A stretch of 64,000 nt of DNA from the NCBI GenBank assembly GCA_949825045.1, contig OX463827.1:6718501-6782500 (forward strand). The letters run 5' to 3'. Source of the stretch: Argyresthia goedartella (taxonomy: Eukaryota; Arthropoda; Insecta; Lepidoptera; Argyresthiidae). Shown one piece after another: positions 1 to 10,587 of the stretch (positions are counted from its first letter, which is position 1; the number at the start of each line of letters is the position of its first letter). The translations under genes and the position numbers were made by a program. The notes below the pieces were generated by a model. It searched no databases, was not told the DNA's origin, and saw only the letters and a list, made by a program, of their open reading frames with translations.

Positions 1-198
1 GCGATGAAACAACAGAAACGGACACTGAGCATGATAGCTCCATCGGAAGACTATTGTTATTGATTTTGCTCGACCACAACAGATACAAATAGGCCATGCT
101 TTTAGGAACCAGGCACACGCTTTCCTTAATACAAAAACTCATTGTTCCTGTGTCATATAATTACATTACAATAGAGTATACAGATAAGGCGAAAAACC

Positions 199-990
199 TT
201 GGGATTATTTTTAACAACCACATGTCGGCCAGGTCAGCAGACGGGTCTTTGCGTCTTTTCTCTCCCTGCTGAACATCTACTGAACAAACTCGAACGACTT
301 CAAAGTCTTGGGATTCGATTTATCTTCGGGCTGCGCAAATTCGACCATATGTTTCTCAATATCGCAGAGTTGGGGTGGCTTCCGATTCGTCGTCGCCGAG
401 ACACTCATATTCCCTCTTATCTTTTCAATATATTGAAAAATCCACGCTACCCCAGCTACCTTCGAGACCGCTTTGAATATCTCTTTTCAGGAGACCGGCA
501 CCGGGGATCTCACTCGGTCTCACTCTTAGCCACTCCAAAGCATAGCATTTCGGCATATGAGCACTCATTCAGGTTGCAGGCGGTCCGACTGTGGAACGCA
601 CTACCTTGCACTATAGGAGACAGTCCCATCACTATTGTCTTTTACAAAAACCGGGTGAAACAGCACTTTCTCTCACTTACGTGAGAGTTATAGTATGTAT
701 ATCATTATAATATATAAACTATATTTGCGGGTATATATGTATGTATGGTATTTAGTAGTCTGGTATAAAAGTATTTTATTTTCCGTATTTTATATTATAT
801 GTACTTTAAAAATACATTAGATATTAGATATTGTGCACTGCCTACCCTTTCATTATACATTTCCTTATCATGCCTTGGTTTGCAGGAAGAAATCTCTTTT
901 TAGCTATAAGCTCGCCTTTGTACATATGATTTCTCTTAACTTTTTAAATTTAATATATGCTTGCAATAAAGAATTATGAATGATGACATA
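199..990 (+). pseudogene. Non-LTR retrotransposon 3' fragment (RT C-terminus and 3' UTR)
   Basis: An open frame at 199-684 encodes a typical C-terminal tail of a LINE reverse transcriptase: a KLERLQSLGIRFIFGL-like stretch, then ELGWLPI, then FRLQAVRLWNALP and a final FYKNRVKQHF. No RT catalytic motif is present. Upstream (about 20-200) other frames give LINE-like peptides including KNLGIIFNNHMS, so the copy is 5'-truncated and frameshifted. The 3' UTR runs to an AATAAAG near 966. Its signature (TTGTGCACTGCCTACC, then a Lys-like TTGGTTTGC and AAGCTCGCCTTTGT) recurs at 11.5 kb and on the minus strand at 49.75 kb. The clade (jockey/CR1-like) is inferred. Confidence 0.75.
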
Positions 991-1668
991 GATGATATAA
1001 AACAGACTTGCAGTCTAGTTATTTTCTTGTGACATGGAGATAACACTTGAAACATTTTTAATGTGATAAAGTATTTTTGAAGGGGTGAAATTTCCCCTAC
1101 ATCGTTGTTAGATTATGGCCTAAGAAGAAGCCAACAGATTAATTCAGCTTTCTTCGATAAACTTCGTCATATTATCCCTGATCAGATCACCCATAAAATA
1201 GATGGCAACACGAATGATTGTAACTTCACTAACGTGTTCATTAGTCATACATCATCAGTATGGCACAATACAAGGTAGTTTATTTTTATTTCACATAATC
1301 CAATTTGGCATCAAATGATCATAAATGTTTAGCGAGCAATCATGAGGAGGACTGAATGGGGCGTACCGAAACGCCGTGATGCTGTCAAGGTTAGATTTTG
1401 AAATATGGATGCATTGCGTGGCTATTAAATAGGACATTCAAAATAGCTTTATTATGATTTCAGTTGAGGAAAATATAAATGTGATTTAGCCTCATTATGA
1501 AGCTTTAACGATTCGTTTTGATGTATTTCTGGTCTGCACAGAAAGGTTTACTGCCTTGTTCTAAATACTCGATGCATGTAAAGATGGGTGTTATTTTCTG
1601 TGTTAGTGTATGTTTATAATGGTCTACAATCTATTTAAAGTACAATAATTTTAAATTCCTGAATCCTT
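991..1668. other. No gene recognised
   Basis: AT-rich sequence with no long open frame, no RNA gene and no clear repeat relationship inside the window. Confidence 0.5.
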
Positions 1669-2043
1669 ATATATGTCACCGGAAGCTAGTCGAAACCGTT
1701 AGTTGATAACCTAATGCGTTAGTTGATCAACTATCGAAGTAAACTAGACCGACAGGGTTTAGAATTTACGTTTCTTTTGTTCATACATGTCAACCTAACA
1801 AGAAGGCAATTCGGGTGCTTCGCTGCGCTCGCCCCCTCTACTCTTCACCTAAGCTACCGCAGTGTTTGCCCTGGTATTTCGTTTGCAATTAAAGATTAAA
1901 CCAGTTTATTATTTAACGGTGTTAACCGTTAGATTATCAACTAACGCTACGGTTTACTATCTGTCGATAGTTGACCAACTAACAGGGAAAAAAAACATTA
2001 GTTTATCAACTAACGGTTTTCACAATCTTACGGTGACATATAC
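1669..2043 (+). mobile_element. Miniature inverted-repeat element, family A copy 1
   Basis: The ends are inverted: TATGTCACCG near 1672 faces CGGTGACATA ending at 2040, and both arms continue with variants of CCGTTAGTTGATAAACTAACG, which is itself palindromic. Between the arms lies the shared core (about 1790-1895): CAACCTAACA, a hairpin at 1813-1836, then CACCTAAGCTACCGCAG and a CCCTGGTATTT-like edge. The 87-codon frame at 1862-2125 crosses arm and flank and is not a gene. It has the size and structure of a non-autonomous DNA transposon; the transposase family is unknown. Copy 2 is at 37.5 kb. Confidence 0.75.
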
Positions 2044-2664
2044 AACCCAAGATTCAAAGATATCGACTCCAAGAGATATGACAATGAAGAATCAAAACAA
2101 TCACTCAACTCTAAGCTTCTGTTGAGAAGTTGAGATAGACCCCTATTCCATTGTCATACGGGTCAAATGCTACAATGATAGTCTGCATATCAAGTGAGTG
2201 TTGATTTTGGCATTACATTCCGACAACTACACATAACTTGACATGAACCAGCATTCGAAGATCCATCAACTTCATGAGCACTTGACAAAGTTAGCAACTA
2301 AAAGGGTAGCTGACAAGCTGGTCGAAAGTTACAAACTATGACAAAGGATGTTTATTTTGTTAATGAATTACTGTATCTTGTTCTGTACCGCAGAGTATAC
2401 ATAACATACTCGCTCGTATATGTCCGTCTTTAAGTAAAATTATCAGAAATCATTTATGTAACAGAAAAAGAGTTAGCATTTCTCCTCAAGTCAAAAGACC
2501 ATGGGCGATTTGGTAGAGTCTGGGCTAAATGCTTAACAGTTATTTCATAACACCTATGCTATTTGATTGCATATCTTATGCATTATTTATGTAGTAGGTT
2601 ATTTTATACTATAGCAGCTAAGCCGGAATCAGACGTGAATAATAATAGATGTAGTAATATTTTA

Positions 2665-2750
2665 CGGGGTTGTGAGGGTAAAGAGGAGGCCTATACCCAG
2701 CAGTGGGTGAATGTGGGCTGATTGATGATGATGATGAGGGACGTCATTCT
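2665..2750 (+). mobile_element. RTE-like LINE 3' terminus
   Basis: The stretch GAGGAGGCCTATACCCAGCA followed by GTGGG and a (TGA)n microsatellite tail at 2725-2738 matches the 3' end of an abundant lepidopteran LINE/RTE-type repeat. Only the last ~80 bp are present, as expected of severe 5' truncation. Confidence 0.55.
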
Positions 2751-2844
2751 GAACAACTTACTCTAAGGAATCGATTTGATCCGACCAACTTTACTTTTCA
2801 TTTCATCATGCAAATCAGTCGGCCGCTCGGTCAAAAATCTATAA

Positions 2845-2945
2845 AAAATAAAATCGGTCAGTGTGGGTCGGACTAGCACACGGAGGGTTCTGTACCATCG
2901 TACGAGAAAATTTTGGACTAAAAATAAATACATTCCCTAAAGATG
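2845..2945 (+). repeat. Fragment of the GGGTTCCGTACC-type dispersed repeat
   Basis: Degenerate version of the sequence around CGAGTCGGACTCGCGCACGA and GGGTTCCGTACC seen in better copies at 37.1, 55.3 and 56.4 kb. It abuts the family B element to its right. Confidence 0.5.
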
Positions 2946-2989
2946 ACAAAGATTGCGCCACCGACGACAATATGTTATATCGCGAAATT

Positions 2990-3348
2990 TACGTTGATAT
3001 TTCAAGGCTTATGTTTAAACAATCACCAAAAACGCACCTATTTTAATACCAATAAATTCGAAACGACCGCTACAATTAGTAAACGACCACCAAATTGTGT
3101 TTGGATAAATGATCACCAAACTTCTTTTTGTATTTTGTGTACTTAAGTTTATGTTTAAGTATTTTTTGTTGTTCTCATATGTTCAACCTAACACGAAGGA
3201 AAAGGGCCCTGCACCTAAGCTACCGCAGTATTTTGCCCTGATATTTTCTGCAACTTTTGGTGATCATTTACCCATTCTGGAAGCATTTACCCATTTTAGG
3301 TGGGAAAAAATATATTTGGTGATCATTATATTTGTTGCCATATGTGTG
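2990..3348 (+). mobile_element. Miniature element family B copy 1 (core-bearing)
   Basis: The left arm carries repeated GATCACCAAA-type motifs (AATCACCAAAAACGCACC, GACCACCAAATTGTGTTTGG, GATCACCAAACTTC). The right arm carries their reverse complements and ends in TTTGGTGATCATTATATTTG then TTGCCATATG near 3345. The shared core occupies about 3125-3255 but its hairpin has decayed: only AAAAGGGCCCTGCACC remains. Short frames at 2943-3357 are by-products. The LINE at 3.36-6.48 kb begins at the right end. Confidence 0.7.
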
Positions 3349-3359
3349 ATATCTTAGAT

Positions 3360-4030
3360 CTTCATCAATTTATGCCTTCAAATGATAATAGTCTCTCAAT
3401 TATATCACAAAACATAAGGAGTATTTGTGCTAACTTTGATAATCTTGAGCTAACATTATCACAATTAAAGTATGAAGCTGATATATTAATACTAAGGAAT
3501 GTTGGCTAAATCATGACAAACCAGTCCCTTTATTAGAACCTTATTCTTCCCACACTACTTGCACCCTTTTGAATAAGAGTGATGGCGTAGTTGTTTATGT
3601 CAAAAACAACGTTAATGCTAATGTTACCGAAATAAAACTTGAGCATGCCTCCTGTTTACAAATTAATATCGAAGATGTCTCTATCCTTGGAATATACAGA
3701 CGCCATCCCACAATAGTGACATTGACCCATTTATCACCTCTTTTAATAACCACTTAGAGTCCTTACAAACTAAGAGAAATTTAATAATAGTTGGTGACCT
3801 AAATGTTAATATTATTCCTAAGGAAAATGAAAGTTCAACAGAACGAAACAACAGAATAAAATACTTAGATATTAACGCTCTTCATGGATTGCTTCCAGGT
3901 CATTTGCTCCCTACTAGAGGTGATAACTGCCTAGATCACTTTTTTCTAAAACTACAAACAACCAAGTATAATACATTTATAGCTGTATTAAACACAACTA
4001 TCACGGACCATCTCATGACATTTTTAAAAA
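3360..4030 (+). pseudogene. LINE endonuclease domain remnant (5' part of the 3.4-6.5 kb LINE)
   Basis: Three short frames together read as an apurinic/apyrimidinic-type endonuclease. They show SIISQNIRSI (metal-binding Asn), YEADILIL followed by a broken ECW-like motif, GVVVYVKNNVN, a GIYR motif, IIVGDLNVNI (catalytic Asp) and ITDHLMT (SDH-like). At least three frame changes (near 3505, 3705 and 4020) break it. No ORF1 is seen, so the element is 5'-truncated within or just before the endonuclease. Confidence 0.75.
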
Positions 4031-5959
4031 TTGAAATACTCTAAACATAGAAATAAAATCAATAGAAGTAAAATTAATATAAATTACGATAATGCCTTAA
4101 AAAGTTTAGAACAAAAAAATCTAGGACTACTACTTACTTTAAATAACCCCAACATAATACTAGACTTATTAATACACAAAATAACTGATTCTTTAGAAGA
4201 AAACAGCACAATAGTCCTAATTCCTAGAAATAAAAGAACAATAAAACCATGGATAAGCAGTGGCATATTACGCTGCATAAATAATAGAATCAAACTTCAG
4301 AAAACTCTACGTTTAGATCCCCATAATGAAATTCTTAGAATAACGTATAAAAGATACTGCAACTACTGCAATAACCTAATAAAGAAACTGAAACGTCAAT
4401 ACGAAAAAGAATTACTAGCTAGCTCAACAAAAAACCCTAAAACTCTTTTGCAAACCATAAAAGCGATTACAAATCTTAATAATACCAAATCTAAAAACTC
4501 TAGTCTCCTAAATCTCAAATCAACCCCGAAAGACTCAGTAAACTACGTAAATACATTTTTTGCCAACATTGGAAAAAAACTTGCCCAGGAAATCACATCC
4601 GACAAATCATATAGTAATAAAATCCAAATTGAAACAGGAAGATCTGTCATGTCACAACCCTCATCCTTTGTTCTTCTTGACACTGACCCACAAGAGGTCA
4701 ATAGAATCATTTCAAATCTGAAATCAGGTAGTTCTCCCGGTCTCGACAATATATCACCATGTTTTCTAAAACTTTCTAAGTTTCTTCTAATTCCTGTAAT
4801 CTGTCACTTCGCCAACATATGTTTTCAACAAGGCATCTTCCCGTCGCGTCTAAAACAAGCTATTATAACACCAGTGTACAAAAATGGTAACAAAGAAGAC
4901 ATTAATAATTTTAGACCTATTTCTGTTCTTCCTTCGATATCCAAAATATTAGAAAAACTATTAAATAACAGACTTCTTAATTACTTAGAAAAAAACAATA
5001 TTTTATCTCCCTCGCAATATGGATTTAGACAGGCAAGATCTACTGAAGACGCAGTCTCAGATCTCAGTTCCTTAATAACTGAACGTGTAGACAACAAACT
5101 TAAATGCTTAACGGTGTTCCTTGATCTGAAGAAAGCCTTCGATACTGTTTATATTCCTACCCTTATAAACAAGCTAGAAAGTATTGGTATTAGAGGTTAC
5201 CCGCTAGCTCTTTTTATAGACTATCTCAGTGAACGTAAGCAACAAGTTAAAATAGAATCACATATTAGTGAGGAGTCTGACATTACATATGGAGTTCCCC
5301 AAGGAAGTGTCCTTGGGCCTACACTCTTTTTGATCTATATTAATGACATGTATTCCCTTAAGCTTAGTAATGCTCAAATATTTTCCCACGCAGATGACAC
5401 TGCAATCGTCTTCCATGGTCAATCTTGGGAAGAGACCAAGGAGCTGACTGAGAAAGGACTAACAAGAATTAACTGTTGGCTAAAAAATAACATGTTATCC
5501 CTCAACACGTCTAAAACTAATTATATGTGCTTTACTATGAACAAACGAACCCAACCCAAATCTAACTTCAAAATTAAAATACACAGCTGTAACCAACCGT
5601 CTGACACGTGTGACTGCCCGGTGTTGGATAAGCTTCCTAAAGTAAAATATTTGGGTATTATGCTGGACGAAAGGTTGTCTTGGTTTTATCATATTGAACT
5701 GGTAACTAACAGGATTAGAAAGATGATGTGGATTTTTAAAAAGCTAAGGCATGTTACACTGGGGTCACTACTAAATCAAATATACACTGCACTGGTTCAA
5801 TCCATTATTTCTTACTGCATCCCGATATGGGGTGGAGCAACTAAAACGAGATTCTTAGAACTTGAAAGATCTCAACGATCCCTCATAAAGGTTATGTACT
5901 TCCTACCTTATAGATGTCCCACCACTCAACTCTATCTTAAATCGTTGGATTTAAGATAG
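4031..5959 (+). pseudogene. Reverse transcriptase of a CR1/jockey-like LINE
   Basis: A 642-codon frame holds an RT domain. Motifs in order are SPGLDNISPCFLK, FRPISVLPSISKILEKLL, SQYGFRQARSTEDAV, FLDLKKAFDTV (first catalytic Asp), YGVPQGSVLGPTLFLIYIND and HADDTAIVF. The active-site box normally YADD reads HADD here, a Tyr to His change likely to impair activity. The frame ends abnormally at 5959 inside an inverted duplication (5919-6046); the C-terminal part resumes at 6010-6312. The ATG at 4031 is only the first in frame, since upstream codons belong to the endonuclease. There is no RNase H domain, which fits CR1 or jockey clades. It shares no close identity with the 15.1-18.7 kb LINE. Confidence 0.85.
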
Positions 5960-6046
5960 AGTTGAGTGGTGGTATATTAAGAATGTAGATTTTCCTGATA
6001 GCAAGTAAGTTGTTACTTGCTATCAGGAAAATCTACATTCTTAATA
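5919..6046. repeat. Two back-to-back perfect hairpins inside the LINE
   Basis: Arms 5919-5942 and 5949-5972 (24 bp, loop CGTTGG) are followed directly by arms 5975-6008 and 6013-6046 (34 bp, loop GTTG). Each inner arm copies the adjacent LINE coding sequence in reverse complement. This looks like an inverted insertion made by template switching, and it ends the RT frame. Confidence 0.9.
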
Positions 6047-6312
6047 CAATTATTAAAAAACACCTACAATTACCATTTAACCCTAATCTACCTGAAACTC
6101 GACGACATTACACAGTCTCTGATATTACTCAGTACAAATCGAATTTTGCCCAAAGACAGTATAAAATACAAGCAAGTTTTCTTTACAATAAAATAAATAA
6201 AATATTAAGTATTTACAAACTCACTACTAGAGATGTTAAACAATCGCTTATAAAATGGCTTACAAGTCTGGACTATGATGAGGTTGAATCTTTGTTCAAG
6301 CGTTCCACTTAA
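6010..6312 (+). pseudogene. C-terminal piece of the same LINE ORF2
   Basis: The frame contains RRHYTVSDITQYKSNFAQRQ and ends IKWLTSLDYDEVESLFK, a usual LINE ORF2 tail. It is separated from the RT frame only by the inverted duplication. The AT-rich 3' UTR seems to reach about 6480, though no clear poly(A) or microsatellite tail marks the end. Confidence 0.75.
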
Positions 6313-6544
6313 CAATGTATTGTTTAAAACTGTATCATAATAGCCTATATTGTATAAACAAGCATATGAATACATAAATATGTAACTTATATAATTACAG
6401 TATTTTAGAATTAACTTCCTAAGTATTAATTACTTATGTTAATACTTTGATTAAATTTAATATTAAATATAAGTTTCTGTAGTGATGGTGGTGAGAGGTT
6501 GTCTTACTGTTGCTATCAACAGTAAGAAAACTTTTCATTATTGT

Positions 6545-6672
6545 TACTTAGGTCCATTTGCACCAAAATTATGATGCTATTTAGCAGTTGTATAATAACA
6601 ATAATAACAATGTAATAATCGCTTAGCGCACTAATCACAAATTATCTGTGCAAATGACACTTAGTTAACACA
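6545..6672. mobile_element. Short palindromic MITE-like sequence
   Basis: CTTAGGTCCATTTGCACCA at the left faces GTGCAAATGACACTTAG at the right across about 90 bp, with weak pairing further inside. A small non-autonomous DNA element is inferred. Confidence 0.45.
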
Positions 6673-6879
6673 CTAGATTTTTTTTAAACAAATACATAAA
6701 TGTGTTTATTTCTTAAATGTTCATTGTGGAAGGTAGGTATCTCCTGATACAGGTATTGCAATACTTAAAAGGAGATCCCACGTCTGTGCAAACATGTTTT
6801 TGTTATGAAATAAACAATTTTTGATTTTTTTGATTTTTTGATTGCCATATTTTAATAGGTACCTAATTGGTAATTCGCA

Positions 6880-7085
6880 GGGGCCTGGGGTATTAAAACA
6901 CGGATCCGTTTTAATTACTAAAATCTCGTGTAGTTCATTATTTGTAGCGGCAACAGAAACACACATTATGTGAAACTTTCACCTCTCCACCAATTACGGT
7001 TCATGAGATACAGCCCACAGACGGACAGACGGACAGAACGGACAGCGGGGGCTTAGTAATAGGGTGCGGAACCCTAAGAAATATC
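6880..7085 (+). repeat. GGGTTCCGTACC-type dispersed repeat, 3' half
   Basis: It contains TTGTAGCGGCAACAGAAACA, TTCATGAGATACAGCC, the (GACGGACA)n stretch and TAGTAATAGGGTGCGGAACC. All match the right half of the full copy at 56.36-56.77 kb. Confidence 0.7.
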
Positions 7086-7089
7086 ATGT

Positions 7090-7920
7090 TCGCGCCCGAT
7101 TTCAGCTTATGTAGCTGCCATCGTAAAAAAATATCTAACTAAAGCAATCAAATGGCATAGGTTGGTTCATCACTGTTGAGCAGTGAGCCTAAACTGCTCA
7201 TGTACCTTTGGCATTGAATAAATATGTTGTACAGAACATTATCGTTGACCACCATAGGCTTGAATCGCCTTTTATCTAGCCTCAAATATGGTACAGTTCA
7301 CTCCAAGATTCAATGGCTTTAAGTGAGCTGTCACCTCTCTCTTTCTCTCATCCACCTCACCCTATGCCAGAAAGAGAGGTCCCAGCTCGCTCAGAGACAA
7401 ATAAAATTGGCGCGGCCTGTATCTATATCCGATATTTACGCCCCCACGCCCGATATGCCCCTTACTTTGTTACAGGGGCTGATGCAACGACCTATTACTT
7501 TCACTCAGCGATCGAGTGCATCTCTAAAATGGAATTCGTGTCCATTTGAGGCAGGTGCTAAATCATATTGTCCGAGATTGGTAGCGTGCATTGTTTCCGT
7601 TTCAATGATATAATGACATCTTTTATTTTTATAATGATATAACTGTTTGGATATTCGGCTTTCTATTTGAGGTAGTTACGACAAGTCTGTAGTTTGGATG
7701 GATACAAGTGGATCGTAGATCTCAACCAACCTCCAAATACCGGATGAAACCGATTAAAATTACAACTAGAAAACATTTTTAAAGAACTCATGTACATTTA
7801 ACATCTTCATATCTTGAAATCATCACACTTTTGTAATTCTGTAATCTACATTAATAGCTCAGCTAAATAACCTCTTTCCCCAGTGAATGGAAATAGGCAA
7901 GGTTCTAATGCAGAAAATGC
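7090..7920. other. No gene recognised
   Basis: Two overlapping frames at 7313-7613 have no recognisable domain. A pyrimidine-rich stretch plus TTGGCGCG (7326-7415) resembles 32.39-32.52 kb and may be a degraded MITE. I see nothing else. Confidence 0.4.
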
Positions 7921-7934
7921 AAAATAGGCGATAT

Positions 7935-8165
7935 TCTAGCATTTCATATCCATAATCCATCAAGCACAATTTCATACCCATGTCTATATGGCATGCAAAT
8001 TTTTGCACGTGCAAATAATAATTTTTCAAAACGGTTAAAAATATGAAAATAAAAAATCCGTTGCGCCAAAACTTTTTTTTGTGGACCTAGGAGATAGCAA
8101 ATGACCCCTTCTATCCGCCATTTCAATTTGGCAAACGATGCACCAAACACCCTGTATAATTTGCT
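7935..8165 (-). repeat. Insect-type dispersed repeat ending in CAGGGTGTTTGGTGC
   Basis: Read on the minus strand it begins ATACAGGGTGTTTGGTGCAT and continues with ATGGCGGATAGAAGGGGTCA and TTTGCTATCTCCTAGGTCC. This stretch is common in insect genomes and often mispredicted as short proteins, as with the two frames at 7944-8220. Confidence 0.4.
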
Positions 8166-8483
8166 CCAGCCGAACTGTGAACAAAGGTATTTTCGATGCT
8201 AATATATTATTCACGGACAAAAATTGAAACTCGGGTATTGCTGGCGACTGACTGCTGCACGCTCGAATGCTGAACTAGACATAAAATCTGAGTAATACCA
8301 CTTTTTATAAGTGATAGGATGAGAGGCATTTCAAGGTGTAAATATTTAGAGCTCATGGTGTAATTCGTACTCGTAGCAAAAAAACCTCGAATTGAGCCTT
8401 CAACAACAAGGAGGATATCTCTGTTTTTGTTGTGTTCTGAGAGGGTCGTGGTCTCAAAATGTATGCGACTTTTATCATGTAGC

Positions 8484-8579
8484 CGTACCTATGTGGCGCT
8501 GCGGTTGTGTTTCTCCCTACCTGCGAGAGGTCCATGGTTCGATCCCCGGTTGGGGATAAAGACAAAAAAAACGGTCTTG
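8484..8579 (+). mobile_element. tRNA-derived SINE (type 1), 5' half
   Basis: A tRNA-like head with A box around TATGTGGCGCTGCGG and B box GGTTCGATCCC, then an A-rich run and CGGTCTTG. The other half resumes at 8991, after an inserted LINE tail. Full copies lie at 30.5, 50.2 and 54.1 kb. Confidence 0.8.
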
Positions 8580-8990
8580 AAAACTCAAAACTCAAAACTC
8601 AAAACGTTTATTCTGTAAATAGGCCACAAGGGCACTTTCACATGTCATTTCATTTCATTTTTTACAGAACATTTGGTATTATTATTTGTATCATATTATC
8701 AGAAAAAAAAAAGTACTTAATTATTGTTTCTGAGAGATGTAAAGAGTCTCAAATGTCATAATAAAATAATTAAAATATAAATAACAGAGATGTATAGTCT
8801 CTTTAGTCAATAATACAATGATAATAGGAGATGTAAATGGTCCCCACAGTCAAGAGTTGTATAATTAAATTAATCTTTGGAGGTGTAAAAGGCCTCCAAG
8901 TGTCCAGTAAAAGAAACTCTGGCAGTGAGGATGCTCACAATTAATTAGAACAATTCAGTCCCAAGCATTTTTATCGTCTATGTACTCTTG
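8580..8990 (-). mobile_element. LINE 3' tail inserted into a SINE
   Basis: On the minus strand the insert ends in a (TTTTGAG)n tail (8581-8606), typical of LINEs with microsatellite 3' ends. TCTTG is present on both sides (8575-8579 and 8986-8990), consistent with a short target-site duplication. No coding sequence remains. Imperfect internal repeats of GAGATGTANNNNGTCTC-like sequence occur at 8730-8910. Confidence 0.65.
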
Positions 8991-9070
8991 GATGTTGGCG
9001 TCGCTGTTTCTGGTTCTCACGACACTCTAGTGTGGGGCCAAAAGCAATGTATGTGTCTGTATGTAAATTT
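8991..9070 (+). mobile_element. tRNA-derived SINE (type 1), 3' half
   Basis: GTCGCTGTTTCTGGTTCTCA, then TAGTGTGGGGCCAAAAGCAA and TGTATGTGTCTGTATG, matches the tail of the intact SINE at 30.5 kb. It joins exactly to the 8484-8579 part once the insert is removed. Confidence 0.8.
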
Positions 9071-9109
9071 TTATTACTTATTTATGAGCTGGCACGTAAA
9101 TTAGGGCAC

Positions 9110-9420
9110 TGAATTAATGTTTAGACCAGGGGTGTTACCATAACGTCATAAGCCGATTCAGTTTAAAAAAAATAGTCTTTTAACCCCTTAAGCATGGCCT
9201 GACCCGAAATGGATCACGTATTTCAACCTTATTGCTTGGTAATTAAGTTCAGAACCTATGAAACCATATATGGGTTAGTAAGCAGTAAAGGGTTAAAACA
9301 AGTCTAGGTAAATAAAGCTCATTACGGCGTATTATAATGAAAATGGTTGCCATGGCGATGTTCTTGTTTTGAACCTAATCTGAATCTCTATACAGGTTGT
9401 GGTACCCCCCTGTATCCTTA
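9110..9420. other. No gene; low-complexity flank
   Basis: No coding potential. It contains AACCCCTTAAGCATGGCC and, about 100 bp later, TAGTAAGCAGTAAAGGGTTA, which may be remnants of inverted ends of a small element. Confidence 0.35.
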
Positions 9421-9900
9421 TTAAAAGCCTTTATTTAACTTGCAATGTATGTATGTATGTATGTATGTATGTATGTGTGTTAGCGTCAAAACTGTCGGCT
9501 TGAATTTGACCCACTTCCCGTTATCCGATTGAACTAATATTTTGCATACGTAAGTAAGTTGGATGTAAATGCAATATTTTTCGGACTTGGAGCTGATCTG
9601 ATGATGGAGACGGAAGGCTACTCTATAATAAAACAACGCAACCCCATCAAGTCTGGGCTCGTTCGATTCGTCATGACAAAAACTTTGGTCCTACAATATT
9701 TTTTATGACATGAAGCTGATCTGATGCTGAAGGCGGAAGGTGGCCAGGGGAACGCTGTAATAACTCAATGCCCCGCATGAAATTACATCATTGTACCATC
9801 AAAAAACACTCAAATTAAAAAAGTTGAATTTTCCAAGTTTACCTAGCCCCTAACAATTTTGTGGCGGTACAGAAAATCAACTTTGTTAATTCTGATCGGA
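9421..9900 (+). repeat. (ATGT)n microsatellite and attached dispersed repeat
   Basis: An (ATGT)n run at 9444-9478 is followed by a repeat with two related halves. Each half contains GAGCTGATCTGATG or its variant GAAGCTGATCTGATGC, then GG(A)GACGGAAGG (9590-9620 and 9713-9740). I know the GATCTGATGATGGAG motif as widespread in Lepidoptera. Confidence 0.55.
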
Positions 9901-9919
9901 TTTTACGGAGAGCACAAAT

Positions 9920-10172
9920 GTATAAAATAAATAAATATTAGAGGACAATCTTACACAAATCCAACTAGGCCCATAGTAAGCTCAATAGGGCTTCTGTTAT
10001 GAATGCTAGCCGACGATATATTTCATAGAGATGTATACATAGAAAACATACAAGACTAAAAAACAAATATTCATGCTCATCACACAAATATTTGCCCTCA
10101 CCGGGAGTCGAACCAAGGACCGTCATCTTCGTAGGCAGACTCACTACCCGCTAGAGGCTAAACCGGTCGTCA
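9920..10172 (-). mobile_element. tRNA-derived SINE (type 2), divergent full-length copy
   Basis: On the minus strand it has a tRNA-like head (A box near TTTAGCCTCTAGCGGGTAGT, B box GGTTCGACTCCC), then GTGAGGGCAAATATTTGTGT, a unique body and an AT-rich tail. It sits at the broken left edge of the Helitron helicase remnant. Confidence 0.7.
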
Positions 10173-10174
10173 TG

Positions 10175-10532
10175 TATGATACTGACATACCATCTGTTCG
10201 TGTTGACTTCGGCAAAGATGGTGTTCACCTTATTCAACCCAAGTCGGTACAATTTCCAGTAAAATATAGTCACGGTACTGCTGAGCGAAGGATGTTGACC
10301 AATTGTATTAAGCTGGGCTTGCACAGTACACAAAATGCAGAGTCCTGTCGACCACGCCGTTGTGTATTTAGGATCAAAGCTCTTCGCTGCTGGTCAAGCA
10401 TACGTGGCCCTAAGTAGAGTGAAATCACTAGAAGGTCTCCTCATTGAGGAACTAGATTGTACAAAATTAACGGGTAAAAGACCAGTCTACAATCAAGCTT
10501 TAATAGAAATGGACAGCTTAAGCAACATTTAG
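10175..10532 (+). pseudogene. Helitron (PIF1-like) helicase C-terminus
   Basis: The first frame gives VRVDFGKDGVHLIQPKSVQF then YSHGTAERRML. After a +1 shift near 10300 it continues [14 protein letters not shown] and then [20 protein letters not shown], ending at 10532. [10 protein letters not shown] and YVALSRV are the motif V and VI signatures of PIF1-family helicases, as found in Helitron Rep/Hel proteins. The Rep (HUH) domain and upstream helicase motifs are absent. It is a 3' fragment with at least one frameshift, bounded by a SINE on the left and a foldback element on the right. Confidence 0.85.
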
Positions 10533-10587
10533 ATACAATATCACGGATAGATATTGTATCTATATAGATACAAATAGAAAACTACAA

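Noticed and set aside
7313..7613. Overlapping frames of 78 and 96 codons
   Set aside because: No recognisable motif and pyrimidine-rich repeat-like sequence; cannot be supported.
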